A stretch of 64,000 nt of DNA from Stutzerimonas zhaodongensis (lineage in GTDB: Bacteria; Pseudomonadota; Gammaproteobacteria; Pseudomonadales; Pseudomonadaceae): assembly GCF_003696365.1 (NCBI RefSeq), contig NZ_RFFM01000001.1, positions 1,751,852-1,815,851 of the forward strand. Reading direction: 5' to 3'. Positions 35,598 through 44,199 of the stretch are shown here, piece after piece. The notes beneath the pieces were generated by a model that was given only the letters and a program-made list of their open reading frames with translations, was not told the origin of the DNA and did not search any database. The position numbers were made by a program, and so were the translations under genes. The stretch's first letter is position 1. Every line of letters begins with the position of its first letter.

Positions 35598-37658
35598 TTG
35601 ACCGCATTGCGCAACAGCTTGTCGAGGAAACTGCTTCGCATCGTGCTGCTGTCAGCGCTTGGCGTTGGCCTGGTATTAAGTTGCGCGCAGATCATTTTCG
35701 ACGCCTACAAAACCCGACAGCTGATTAACGCAGATGCGCAACGCATCCTGCGAATGACCCGCGATCCCTCTACTCAGGCCATCTACAGCCTTGATCGTGA
35801 AATGGGCGCGCAAGTCATGGAAGGGTTGTTCCAGCATGAATCGATACGCAAGGCGTCCATCGGCCATCCGAGCGACGACCCGCTAGCACTTAAGTCTCGC
35901 CCGCTGATGTCGAACGGCTCGCGCTGGCTGACCGATCCGATTCTGGGACGCGACCAGGATTTCTCCATAGCCCTGATCGGCCGCCCTCCCTATAACGAAT
36001 ACTACGGCGACCTGAGCATTACCCTGGACACTGCGCCCTATGGCGAAGAGTTCGTGAGTGACTCAGCGGTTATCTTCGTCATCGGTATCCTGCGCGCCCT
36101 GGTGCTGGGCCTGTTGCTTTACCTCATCTACGAGTGGCTGCTCACCCGTCCGCTCACGAAACTGATCGAGCACTTGTCACGAATTAACCCTGGGCGTCCC
36201 GGCGAGCACACATTACCAATGCCAAAGGGCCACGAGCGCAACGAGCTGGGACTCTGGGTCGAGACCGCAAACGGGCTTCTCGCCTCCATCGAACACAACA
36301 TGCAATTGCGCCACGCAGCCGAGAGCAATCTCCAGCGCATGACCCAATATGACTCGCTCACCGGCCTACCCAATCGCTTGCAGCTGCAACAGCAACTGGA
36401 CAACCTACTGGGCGAAGCTGCACGGCTGCAGCGCCGTGTCGCGGTTTTGTGCCTTGGGCTTGACGACTTCAAGGGCCTGAACGAGCGGTTCAGCTACCAG
36501 AGCGGCGACCGTCTGCTGGTCGCCCTGGCCGATCGCCTGCGCAGCCTCAGCGGCCGCGTCGGCGCGCTGGCTCGCCTTGGCGGTGACCAATTCGTACTGG
36601 TGCTGTTCGGCTTCGAGGAACCATATGAGGCCGCCGAACTGGCGCAGAAGGTCCTCGATGATCTGGAGCGGCCCGTGACGCTCGATGAGCAGAACATTCG
36701 GCTCCGCGCCACCATCGGCATCACGCTGTATCCCGAAGACGGGGACAACACGGAGAAACTGCTGCAAAAAGCCGAGCAGACCATGACGCTGGCGAAGAAC
36801 CGTTCGCGCAATCGTTACCAGTTCTACGTGGCCAGCATCGATAGCGAAATGCGAACGCGACGGGAGCTACAGAACGACCTGGCGGAAGCAGTCAAACGGG
36901 GCGAGTTTCATCTGGTCTACCAGCCACAGATCGACTACAGGCTCAAGCGGATTACCGGTGTAGAGGCACTGCTGCGCTGGTCCCACCCAAGCGGAAAGAT
37001 GGTGCCGCCAGATATTTTCATCCCCCTTGCCGAGCAGAACGGCAGCATCATCGTCATCGGCGAATGGGTGCTCGATCAGGCCTGCCGCCAGTTGAGTGAA
37101 TGGCACCGTCAGGGCTTCGTCGACCTGCGGATGGCCGTCAACCTGTCCACGGTCCAACTCCACCATCCAGAATTACCGAAGATGATCAGCAATCTGCTCA
37201 GCGTTCACAGACTGCCGCCGGAAACGCTGGAGCTGGAAGTGACCGAAACGGGCTTGATGGAAGATATCGCTGCAGCCACCCACAATCTCCATTGTCTTCG
37301 CCAATCCGGGGCATTGATCGCCATCGACGACTTCGGCACCGGCTACTCATCGCTCAGCTATTTGAAAAGCCTGCCACTGGACAAGATCAAGATCGACAAG
37401 AGCTTCGTACGGGACATGGCGACCGATGAAGGGGACACCACCATCGTCCGCGCCATCATTCAGCTAGGTAAAAGCTTGGGTATGCTCGTGATCGCCGAGG
37501 GAGTGGAAACCGAAGAGCAGGAACGTTATCTCATCGAAGAAGGCTGCAACGAAGGCCAGGGCTACTACTACAGCAAGCCGGTGCCCGCCTCGGAACTTAC
37601 CAGCCTCCTCAACCAGTCCCTGCGGGTCGAGTCCAGGCTCAACTCGGAGCCGCTTTAA
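35598..37658 (+). CDS. bifA: BifA-type c-di-GMP phosphodiesterase (GGDQF-EAL)
   Basis: A 686-residue inner-membrane protein: membrane segment at about 12-32, a periplasmic region, a second segment near 165-185, a HAMP-like linker, a GGDEF domain with the altered motif GGDQF at 328-332, and an EAL domain with intact EALLRW from 456 and IDDFGTGYSSLSYLKSLPLDKIKIDKSF. P. aeruginosa BifA (about 687 residues) has the same GGDQF-EAL pair and acts as a phosphodiesterase controlling biofilm and swarming. The start is TTG at 35598 with AAGGA upstream; the TTG at 35562 has no ribosome site. Downstream order matches the PA4367 region. Confidence 0.85.
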   Translation: MTALRNSLSRKLLRIVLLSALGVGLVLSCAQIIFDAYKTRQLINADAQRILRMTRDPSTQAIYSLDREMGAQVMEGLFQHESIRKASIGHPSDDPLALKSRPLMSNGSRWLTDPILGRDQDFSIALIGRPPYNEYYGDLSITLDTAPYGEEFVSDSAVIFVIGILRALVLGLLLYLIYEWLLTRPLTKLIEHLSRINPGRPGEHTLPMPKGHERNELGLWVETANGLLASIEHNMQLRHAAESNLQRMTQYDSLTGLPNRLQLQQQLDNLLGEAARLQRRVAVLCLGLDDFKGLNERFSYQSGDRLLVALADRLRSLSGRVGALARLGGDQFVLVLFGFEEPYEAAELAQKVLDDLERPVTLDEQNIRLRATIGITLYPEDGDNTEKLLQKAEQTMTLAKNRSRNRYQFYVASIDSEMRTRRELQNDLAEAVKRGEFHLVYQPQIDYRLKRITGVEALLRWSHPSGKMVPPDIFIPLAEQNGSIIVIGEWVLDQACRQLSEWHRQGFVDLRMAVNLSTVQLHHPELPKMISNLLSVHRLPPETLELEVTETGLMEDIAAATHNLHCLRQSGALIAIDDFGTGYSSLSYLKSLPLDKIKIDKSFVRDMATDEGDTTIVRAIIQLGKSLGMLVIAEGVETEEQERYLIEEGCNEGQGYYYSKPVPASELTSLLNQSLRVESRLNSEPL

Positions 37659-37711
37659 TCGCGTTCTGCGCTCCGAGCGCAACACCCTCCACCTGCCTCT
37701 ACGAGCATTTA

Positions 37712-38395
37712 ATGAAGCGTTTTGTACTGATCGACACCGCCCAGATTCCCGACGACGGCGGTGCGCTGTGCCTGTTCGAATATGGCGAGGATTTCGTCAT
37801 CAAGATACAGGGGGGGAACGGCAACCAGCTGATGAACACTCGCACCCACGGTTCCGAAGACGCACTGGCGGAGATACCCTGCCGGAAAATCGCTCAACGG
37901 CCGCACCCCCGCGTATTGATCGGAGGGCTAGGCATGGGGTTCACGCTTGCGTCAGCGCTCAGGCATCTCGGTGAAGACGCCGAAGTGCATGTCGCAGAAC
38001 TCGTCCCGGGCGTGATCGAGTGGAACCGCGGCCCACTGGGCGAGAAAGCGGGTATGCCGATCAATGACCCACGAGCGCGGGTATTGCGCAGCGATGTTGC
38101 TGACATTCTGAAAAATGAACCGCAAGGTTTCGACGCCATCATGCTCGACGTGGACAATGGCCCGGAAGGCCTGACCCGCAAGAGCAACAGCTGGCTGTAT
38201 TCATCGGCAGGGCTGGAGGCCTGTGCCAAAGCGCTGCGTCCCAAGGGCCTGCTTGCCGTATGGTCGGCCAGCGCCGATCAGGCGTTCTCCCAAAAGCTCG
38301 CCAGATCAGGTTTCAACGCAGAAGAAGTGCAGGTGTTCGCCCATGGCAATCGCGGCACCCGGCATACCATCTGGATTGCCGAGAAACGTGAATAG
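37712..38395 (+). CDS. Spermidine-synthase-like methyltransferase-fold protein
   Basis: A 227-residue cytoplasmic protein of the spermidine synthase superfamily. The nucleotide-binding loop is VLIGGLGMGFTLASAL, the following acidic strand is VHVAELVPGVIEWN, and the catalytic-region block is DAIMLDVDNGPEGLT. The usual polyamine-binding and gatekeeping elements of SpeE are shortened, so true spermidine synthesis is uncertain. It lies 53 bases after bifA in the same direction. Confidence 0.75.
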   Translation: MKRFVLIDTAQIPDDGGALCLFEYGEDFVIKIQGGNGNQLMNTRTHGSEDALAEIPCRKIAQRPHPRVLIGGLGMGFTLASALRHLGEDAEVHVAELVPGVIEWNRGPLGEKAGMPINDPRARVLRSDVADILKNEPQGFDAIMLDVDNGPEGLTRKSNSWLYSSAGLEACAKALRPKGLLAVWSASADQAFSQKLARSGFNAEEVQVFAHGNRGTRHTIWIAEKRE

Positions 38396-38508
38396 CGCAC
38401 GCCGGGCCTGGCATTTTGCCGAGGGCGAACTGAAGTCTGGCTGACACTGGCAATGCGTGTTTTGCAGCCGACTTGTGGCTGACTCCACCGAATCAGTCCG
38501 ATCGGCTT

Positions 38509-39381
38509 TCAACTCACAGCTTGCGCCGCCAGCAGTGCCGCTCCAATCAGACAAAGTACTGCTCCACCGGCTGCATGCCAGCGATAGCGACGCGTAAGCA
38601 CTTCCTCACCGTGACTGGAAAGAACGAAGGGCAAGCCCTCGCCAGGACGCATCAAACGATGCTCCGGGTCTTTCTCGCTCGCTAGACGGTGACGCTTCTG
38701 CGCTTCGAGGCCGGCCGCGAGACGTACGCGACTCCACTCTGACTGATCCAGCTGACCGTCACGATTGTTGTCGAAGCGCTGCAGCAGCCCGGCGTAGTCT
38801 TCCTTCCACTCTCGCACCACCTGACCCTGGGCGGTCTGGAGATCAAGTCCGAGCCGACCGCCACCGCTGGTACGAAAGTCACCAATGGCATACAGCGGCT
38901 CATCGGCATGCAACCGCTCTTCCACGTAGCGATACTGGCGATTGCCGGTCAGCCAGGCCAGTGGGCCGCCAGCCGGCACCCCTCGGGGATGGCGCAGATC
39001 ACCGGTCCAGCGATCACATCTGGCAGGCAGCACCTCTGCACCCTGTGGGTCGACCAGGCAATCACCCGTCGCATCCGAGAGCCGCAACAGCCTGTCGCTC
39101 GCGCCCTGCTCGATAATCCGCCAACTGCTGCGCTTGTCGCCGGACAGATACTCTTCGATCCGATAACGCCACCAGAGGCAGGGCTTGCCCGTCAGCGGCG
39201 CATTCAATGGCGGGAGGTCGGGACAGTTTCGCAGCACACCGGCCAGCTCGACATAACCTTGCGCCGCCGAACGAATTCTGGAGGTCGGGGTGTCCGTCAG
39301 ATGGCGCACCTTGGACCAGCGGGTGATCCATAGCCATCCCCCGACCAGACACAGCACGGCGCCCGCACCGATAAGCAGCAT
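38509..39381 (-). CDS. GIDE-domain membrane protein with an EF-hand
   Basis: A 290-residue protein with membrane segments at about 3-20 and 270-288. The region between resembles the GIDE domain of the mitochondrial E3 ligase MUL1/MULAN (GYVELAGVLRNCPDLPPLNAPLTGKPCLWWRYRIEEY), without any RING. Residues 204-215 (DNNRDGQLDQSE) form a canonical calcium EF-hand loop with acidic or amide residues at 1, 3, 5, 9 and 12 and Gly at 6. It follows lemA by 12 bases on the same strand. Function is unknown; a membrane stress or envelope role with LemA is only a guess. Confidence 0.75.
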   Translation of the reverse strand: MLLIGAGAVLCLVGGWLWITRWSKVRHLTDTPTSRIRSAAQGYVELAGVLRNCPDLPPLNAPLTGKPCLWWRYRIEEYLSGDKRSSWRIIEQGASDRLLRLSDATGDCLVDPQGAEVLPARCDRWTGDLRHPRGVPAGGPLAWLTGNRQYRYVEERLHADEPLYAIGDFRTSGGGRLGLDLQTAQGQVVREWKEDYAGLLQRFDNNRDGQLDQSEWSRVRLAAGLEAQKRHRLASEKDPEHRLMRPGEGLPFVLSSHGEEVLTRRYRWHAAGGAVLCLIGAALLAAQAVS

Positions 39382-39393
39382 TGTGCTGATCGC

Positions 39394-39966
39394 TCAACCA
39401 AACAGCGGCTTGAGATCGACGTCCGCCTTGTCTGCTTCGCTGAACTGAAGCAACGGCGCCTCGTGGAAGCCAAAAGCACGCGCAAGCAAAGCGTCCGGAA
39501 ATTGCTCGACGCGCACGTTGTTCAGATTGACCGATTCGTTGTACAGCTCGCGGCGATCGGCAATGCCGCTTTCCAGCCCACTGATGCGCTGCTGCAGGTG
39601 CCGGAAGCTCTCGTTCGCACGCAGCTCCGGATAATTCTCAGCCAGGGCAAAAAGTTGCCCCAAGCCGGCACGCAGGCCCGTTTCCGCCTTCCCGAGCGCA
39701 CCGACATCGCCCTGGTCACGTGCAGCAGCTACTGCATTACGCGCTTTGACAACCTGCTCCAGCGTGCTGCGCTCGTGCTGCATGTACTGTTTGCACGTCT
39801 CCACCAGCTTGGGCAGCTCTTCGTGTCGCTGACGCAGCAATACGTCGATGTTCGACCAAGCCTTGCTGACTCCATGCTTGAGGCGCACCAAGCCGTTGTA
39901 GAGAACTACTGCGTAGGCAGCAGCAAGAAACAGCAGGACCAGCAACACAGCAGCGCTCAGGCTCAT
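39394..39966 (-). CDS. lemA: LemA family protein
   Basis: A 190-residue protein with one N-terminal membrane segment (LSAAVLLVLLFLAAAYAVVLYNGLVRLK) and a long helical bundle. Family blocks are SKAWSNIDVLLRQRHEELPKLVETCKQYM and LSARL-like helices ending at NVRVEQFPDALLARAFGFHEAPLLQF. The ATG at 39966 has GGAGAAG eight bases upstream; the longer reading to 40050 is not conserved. It heads a two-gene unit with the GIDE protein. The molecular role of LemA proteins is not settled. Confidence 0.88.
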   Translation of the reverse strand: MSLSAAVLLVLLFLAAAYAVVLYNGLVRLKHGVSKAWSNIDVLLRQRHEELPKLVETCKQYMQHERSTLEQVVKARNAVAAARDQGDVGALGKAETGLRAGLGQLFALAENYPELRANESFRHLQQRISGLESGIADRRELYNESVNLNNVRVEQFPDALLARAFGFHEAPLLQFSEADKADVDLKPLFG

Positions 39967-40066
39967 CAAGACTTCTCCATGGAATGTCCGGCATTGGAAC
40001 CAGCATTCTAACGGCACCGCGAACGGCAATACGCGACCTGCCCCACGCAATTTCTTTGCACAAAAT

Positions 40067-40085
40067 GCAAATCTTTCGCATTATG
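40067..40085. promoter_or_regulatory. Fur-box-like site before icmP
   Basis: GCAAATCTTTCGCATTATG matches the 19-bp Fur consensus GATAATGATAATCATTATC at 11 positions by my count, 70 bases before the icmP start. It would fit iron repression of this operon. Confidence 0.4.
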
Positions 40086-40154
40086 TTCTGCATCCGATTG
40101 TCGCACCCGCTGCGGAATACGTCTTACACATCCCTGCAAGCAAAGGAACCCGCC

Positions 40155-41495
40155 ATGCTACGCACTCCCGTATGGGCCACCGCCAGCCTTCTGGCTGTCG
40201 CCATTTCACTCGCTGGTTGCGGCGAAGACAAAGCACCGGCCGAGCAGGCCGCTGCCCCGCAAGCCACCACCCAGAGCGAACCCGCCGCGAGCGCACCAGC
40301 CACTATAAACAGCGAATCCGCGCAGGCTGTCGTCAACCACTATGCCGATATGGCCCATGCCATTTTCAGCGACGCGCACAACACCGCGCAGAAGCTGGAG
40401 GAAGCAGTCGACGCCCTCCTCGCCAACCCGACCGACGAGACCCTGCAAGCTGCCAGAGATGCATGGATTGCTGCACGCGTTCCCTACATGCAGTCAGAAG
40501 TGTTCCGCTTCGGTAATCCGGTGGTGGATGACTGGGAAGGTCAGCTCAACGCCTGGCCGCTGGATGAGGGCCTGATCGATTACGTCGAAGGTGACTATCA
40601 GCATGCGCTGGGCAATCCAGGCGCGACCGCCAATATAATCGCCAACAAGGAGCTGCAGATTGGCGAGGACAAAATCGACGTCAGCGAAATCACTGGTGAG
40701 AAGCTTGCCAGTTTGAACGAACTGGCAGGTTCCGAAGCCAACGTGGCGACCGGCTACCACGCCATCGAATTCCTCCTTTGGGGCCAGGATCTGAATGGCA
40801 CCGAAGCTGGTGCAGGCGAGCGTCCGGCGAGCGATTACATCGAGGGCGACGGCTGCACCGGCGGCAATTGCGATCGTCGCCGCACCTATCTGAAGGCTGC
40901 CACAGGACTGCTCGTCAGCGACCTGGAAGAAATGGTCGGCCAATGGAAGGCGGGCGAGTCCGACAACTACCGCGCCAGTCTTGAAAGCGAATCGGCCGAG
41001 AATGGCTTGCGCAAGATGCTCTTCGGCATGGGCAGCCTGTCGTTGGGTGAACTTGCAGGCGAACGCATGAAAGTCGCGCTTGAAGCCAACTCGCCGGAAG
41101 ACGAGCACGACTGCTTCAGCGACAACACCCACAACTCACACTTTTTCAACGCCAAAGGCATCCGTAACGTTTACCTGGGTGAGTATCAGCGTACCGACGG
41201 CAGCACAGTTACCGGCCCGAGCCTGGCTTCTCTGGTAGAAGGTGTGGCGCCTGAAGTCAATACGACGCTGAAAACCGATCTGGAAAGCACCGAAGCCAAG
41301 CTTCAGGTGTTGGTTGAAAGTGCCAGGAACGGTGAGGCATTCGATCAATTGATAGCCCCTGACAATACCGAAGGTCATGAGAAGGTGCGTGCGGCGATTG
41401 CAGCGCTGGTGCAACAAACCGGCTCGATCGAAAAGGCTGCGGCAGCACTTAACATCAGCGATCTGAATCCAGATACTGCCGACCACGAGTTCTGA
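40155..41495 (+). CDS. icmP: Imelysin-family (M75) lipoprotein IcmP
   Basis: A 446-residue exported lipoprotein: signal ASLLAVAISLAGC with lipobox Cys22, then a low-complexity Ala/Pro/Glu linker and the imelysin fold. The family GxHxxE motif is intact in TGYHAIEFLLWGQD. P. aeruginosa IcmP was described as an insulin-cleaving metalloprotease; many imelysins are now seen as periplasmic iron-binding proteins related to EfeO. The ATG at 40155 has AAAGGA upstream. It leads the run imelysin, di-heme oxidase, imelysin, DUF1513 with a Fur-like site before it, which favours an iron-acquisition role. Confidence 0.87.
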   Translation: MLRTPVWATASLLAVAISLAGCGEDKAPAEQAAAPQATTQSEPAASAPATINSESAQAVVNHYADMAHAIFSDAHNTAQKLEEAVDALLANPTDETLQAARDAWIAARVPYMQSEVFRFGNPVVDDWEGQLNAWPLDEGLIDYVEGDYQHALGNPGATANIIANKELQIGEDKIDVSEITGEKLASLNELAGSEANVATGYHAIEFLLWGQDLNGTEAGAGERPASDYIEGDGCTGGNCDRRRTYLKAATGLLVSDLEEMVGQWKAGESDNYRASLESESAENGLRKMLFGMGSLSLGELAGERMKVALEANSPEDEHDCFSDNTHNSHFFNAKGIRNVYLGEYQRTDGSTVTGPSLASLVEGVAPEVNTTLKTDLESTEAKLQVLVESARNGEAFDQLIAPDNTEGHEKVRAAIAALVQQTGSIEKAAAALNISDLNPDTADHEF

Positions 41496-41669
41496 TCAGG
41501 TGCCATGGGGGTGCGGCGCAATGCCGCTCCCCTCTGCACGGCACGCCGATAGCGACCGCGTCCTGCGCTCGCCTGGCACATCCATCCCCGCGCCAAATGC
41601 AAATTGATATTATTCAGGCCCTCGTAGGCTGCTACGATTGGCGCCCTGTAAAAAGGCTATGGAATATCG

Positions 41670-43085
41670 ATGCACCTGCTTTCCCGCCCCGTCACCGCCC
41701 TCCTGACGGCACTCGCTCTGTCTGCATGCGACGCGAATGGCCCACGCTTCGATGAGCCCGAGCCAGGCGAGGCGCTATCCGGCGGTGATGCCACTGTCCG
41801 GAAATTCGACCATAACGCCTTCTCCATGCCATCTGCCAATCTTGACCCAGTGCGGCGCCTGGATTTCAGCGTGGGAAACAGTTTTTTCCGAAACCCCTGG
41901 GTCATCGCACCCGCCTCTACCACGGCACGCGACGGCCTCGGTCCGCTGTTCAATACCAATGCGTGCCAGAGTTGCCACATAAAGGATGGTCGAGGCCGGC
42001 CGGCAGAAGATGAGCGCGGCAATGCGGTTTCGATGCTGGTGCGCCTTTCGATTCCCGCAGCAGATGAGCACGCCGAGGTGTTACGCGAACGAGGCATCGC
42101 ACCGGAACCCACCTACGGCGGCCAGCTGCAGGACATGGCAATACCGGGCGTAGCGCCAGAGGGCAAAGTTCGTCTGGCTTACGACACGCACATCGAGCGA
42201 TTCGCCGATGGGTTCGAAGTGGAACTGCGCTCTCCGCGTCTGACGATCACCAATCTGGGCTATGGCCCGATGCACCCCGAAACCCAGTTTTCGGTACGCG
42301 TAGCCCCCGCAATGATTGGCCTCGGGCTACTCGAAGCGATCCCGGAATCGGCGATATTGGCCAATGCCGATCCGGATGACAGCAACGGCAATGGGATTTC
42401 AGGACGGCCCAATCGGGTTTTCGACCAAGTCACTGGCGAGACATCACTTGGGCGGTTCGGCTGGAAGGCCGGGCAACCGAACCTCAATCAGCAGAACGCC
42501 GACGCCTTCTTCAACGACATGGGACTGAGTACCAGCCTGTTCAGCGGCCGAAGCTGCACTCAGGTTCAAACCGACTGCCTGGCAATGCCCCAAGGCGGCG
42601 AACCGGAAGTCAGCGATAACATCCTGTCCATGGTGCTCTTCTACACCCGTAACCTGGGCGTACCGGCTCGACGTAACGTAGACAACCCGACAGTCCTGGC
42701 GGGCAAGACCCTTTTTCATCAGGCCGGATGCCAGAGCTGTCACGTGCCCAAATTCACCACCGGCGATGCGACGGAGCCGGAGCTAGCTAATCAGGTCATT
42801 CGACCTTATACCGATCTGCTGCTGCATGACATGGGTGAAGGCCTTGCCGACAACCGCCCTGAATTCGATGCCACTGGACGTGAATGGCGCACTCCCCCGC
42901 TTTGGGGTATCGGCCTGACGCAAACCGTCAGCGACCACACACAGTTTTTGCACGACGGACGCGCCCGTAATCTGCTCGAGGCCGTGCTCTGGCATGGCGG
43001 CGAAGCGGAGCCGGCCAAACGGGCCGTGCTCGAATTCGACAGCGCAGAGCGCAGCGCTCTGCTGGCTTTTCTTGAATCCCTCTAG
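41670..43085 (+). CDS. Di-heme oxidoreductase (thiol oxidoreductase family)
   Basis: A 471-residue exported lipoprotein with signal PVTALLTALALSAC (Cys20) and two c-type heme sites, CQSCH at 99-103 and 354-358. The family blocks GLGPLFNTNACQSCHIKDGRG, DPDDSNGNGISGRPN and LLLHDMGEGLADNRPEF are present. COG3488-type proteins of this kind occur next to imelysins and are assumed to be periplasmic electron-transfer enzymes. It lies 174 bases after icmP, with a weaker AT-rich Fur-like stretch near 41592-41612. Confidence 0.88.
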   Translation: MHLLSRPVTALLTALALSACDANGPRFDEPEPGEALSGGDATVRKFDHNAFSMPSANLDPVRRLDFSVGNSFFRNPWVIAPASTTARDGLGPLFNTNACQSCHIKDGRGRPAEDERGNAVSMLVRLSIPAADEHAEVLRERGIAPEPTYGGQLQDMAIPGVAPEGKVRLAYDTHIERFADGFEVELRSPRLTITNLGYGPMHPETQFSVRVAPAMIGLGLLEAIPESAILANADPDDSNGNGISGRPNRVFDQVTGETSLGRFGWKAGQPNLNQQNADAFFNDMGLSTSLFSGRSCTQVQTDCLAMPQGGEPEVSDNILSMVLFYTRNLGVPARRNVDNPTVLAGKTLFHQAGCQSCHVPKFTTGDATEPELANQVIRPYTDLLLHDMGEGLADNRPEFDATGREWRTPPLWGIGLTQTVSDHTQFLHDGRARNLLEAVLWHGGEAEPAKRAVLEFDSAERSALLAFLESL

Positions 43086-43123
43086 TGTGTCTGCCGCACA
43101 CCTGTTTGCCACTGAGGAACACC

Positions 43124-44197
43124 ATGTACCCCAACCGTCTCTCTCGTGCCTTTACCGTCACCGCGCTCGGCCTTCTCCTGGCGGCTTGCGCACCGTCCGA
43201 CCCCTATGCCGAAACCAGCGAAACGCTGAGCAATGAGGTCCTGCTCCCCGCCTACACCAACTGGGCAGAAGCCAATCGGCGCATGGCAGCCAGCAGCATC
43301 GCCTACTGCGCGGGTAACGAGGAGCTGGACGATGCACGCCAGGCCTACCTTCAGGCTCAGCTCGCCTGGGCCGGGCTGCAGCCGCTTCTTGTCGGCCCGC
43401 TGGGCGAAGGCAATCAGGCCTGGCAGGTGCAGTTCTGGCCTGATAAGAAAAACCTCGTCGGCCGCCAGGTCACTGCGCTGCTAAAGCGCAAACCCGACCT
43501 GACAAAGGCGGACATCGAAAATGGGAGCGTCGTACTGCAGGGGCTGACCGCCTACGAATACGTGCTTTACGACAAAGCCGTCGACCTGACCGATAACGAC
43601 ACCAAGATGCTCTATTGCCCATTGCTGCAGGCGATCGGCGAACATCAGCAAAAGCTAGCGGCCGACATCCTGCTCGAGTGGCAAGCGAAAGACGGCATGG
43701 CTGAACAACTGAGCAAGTTTCCCAACGAGCGCTATGCCGAATCGCAGGAAGCCATTGCCGATCTGCTTCGGGTTCAGGTCACAGCGCTGGATGGCCTGAA
43801 AAAGAAGTTGGGCGCCCCCCTGGGTCGGCAGACCAAAGGGTTCCCGCAGCCATTCCAAGCCGAAGCCTGGCGCAGCGATGCAACGCTGGAGAGCATCGAT
43901 GCCGCACTCGCGGGCGCTCAACGTTTATGGCTCGGCCAAGACGACAATGGCCTGAAAAAGCTGGTTCCTGCCGATCAGGCTGATCTGGCGAAGCGCATCG
44001 ACGCTGCCTATGGAACGGCCCGCAAACACCTGGAAGACATCATGCTTCCCTTTAGCGAGCTGATTGCCGATGAAGCAGGCCGTGCGCGACTCGATGCGCT
44101 TTACAAGGACATTGATGCTTTGCATCGCCTGCATCAGACCGAACTGGCCCGAGCGCTCGGTGTGCAGATCGGCTTCAACGCTCACGACGGAGATTGA
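43124..44197 (+). CDS. Second imelysin-family lipoprotein
   Basis: A 357-residue exported lipoprotein (signal FTVTALGLLLAAC, lipobox LAAC, Cys21) of the imelysin family. The helical bundle region AYTNWAEANRRMAAS is clear. At the place of the GxHxxE motif it has GLTAYEYVLYD: the His is lost and only Glu remains, so metal binding must differ from IcmP. The ATG at 43124 has TGAGGAA upstream. It follows the di-heme gene by 38 bases and touches the DUF1513 gene. Confidence 0.82.
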   Translation: MYPNRLSRAFTVTALGLLLAACAPSDPYAETSETLSNEVLLPAYTNWAEANRRMAASSIAYCAGNEELDDARQAYLQAQLAWAGLQPLLVGPLGEGNQAWQVQFWPDKKNLVGRQVTALLKRKPDLTKADIENGSVVLQGLTAYEYVLYDKAVDLTDNDTKMLYCPLLQAIGEHQQKLAADILLEWQAKDGMAEQLSKFPNERYAESQEAIADLLRVQVTALDGLKKKLGAPLGRQTKGFPQPFQAEAWRSDATLESIDAALAGAQRLWLGQDDNGLKKLVPADQADLAKRIDAAYGTARKHLEDIMLPFSELIADEAGRARLDALYKDIDALHRLHQTELARALGVQIGFNAHDGD

Positions 44198-44199
44198 CG

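Noticed and set aside
41592-41612. Fur box before the di-heme oxidase gene
   Set aside because: AT-rich with only about 10 of 19 consensus matches at best alignment; mentioned but not listed as a feature.
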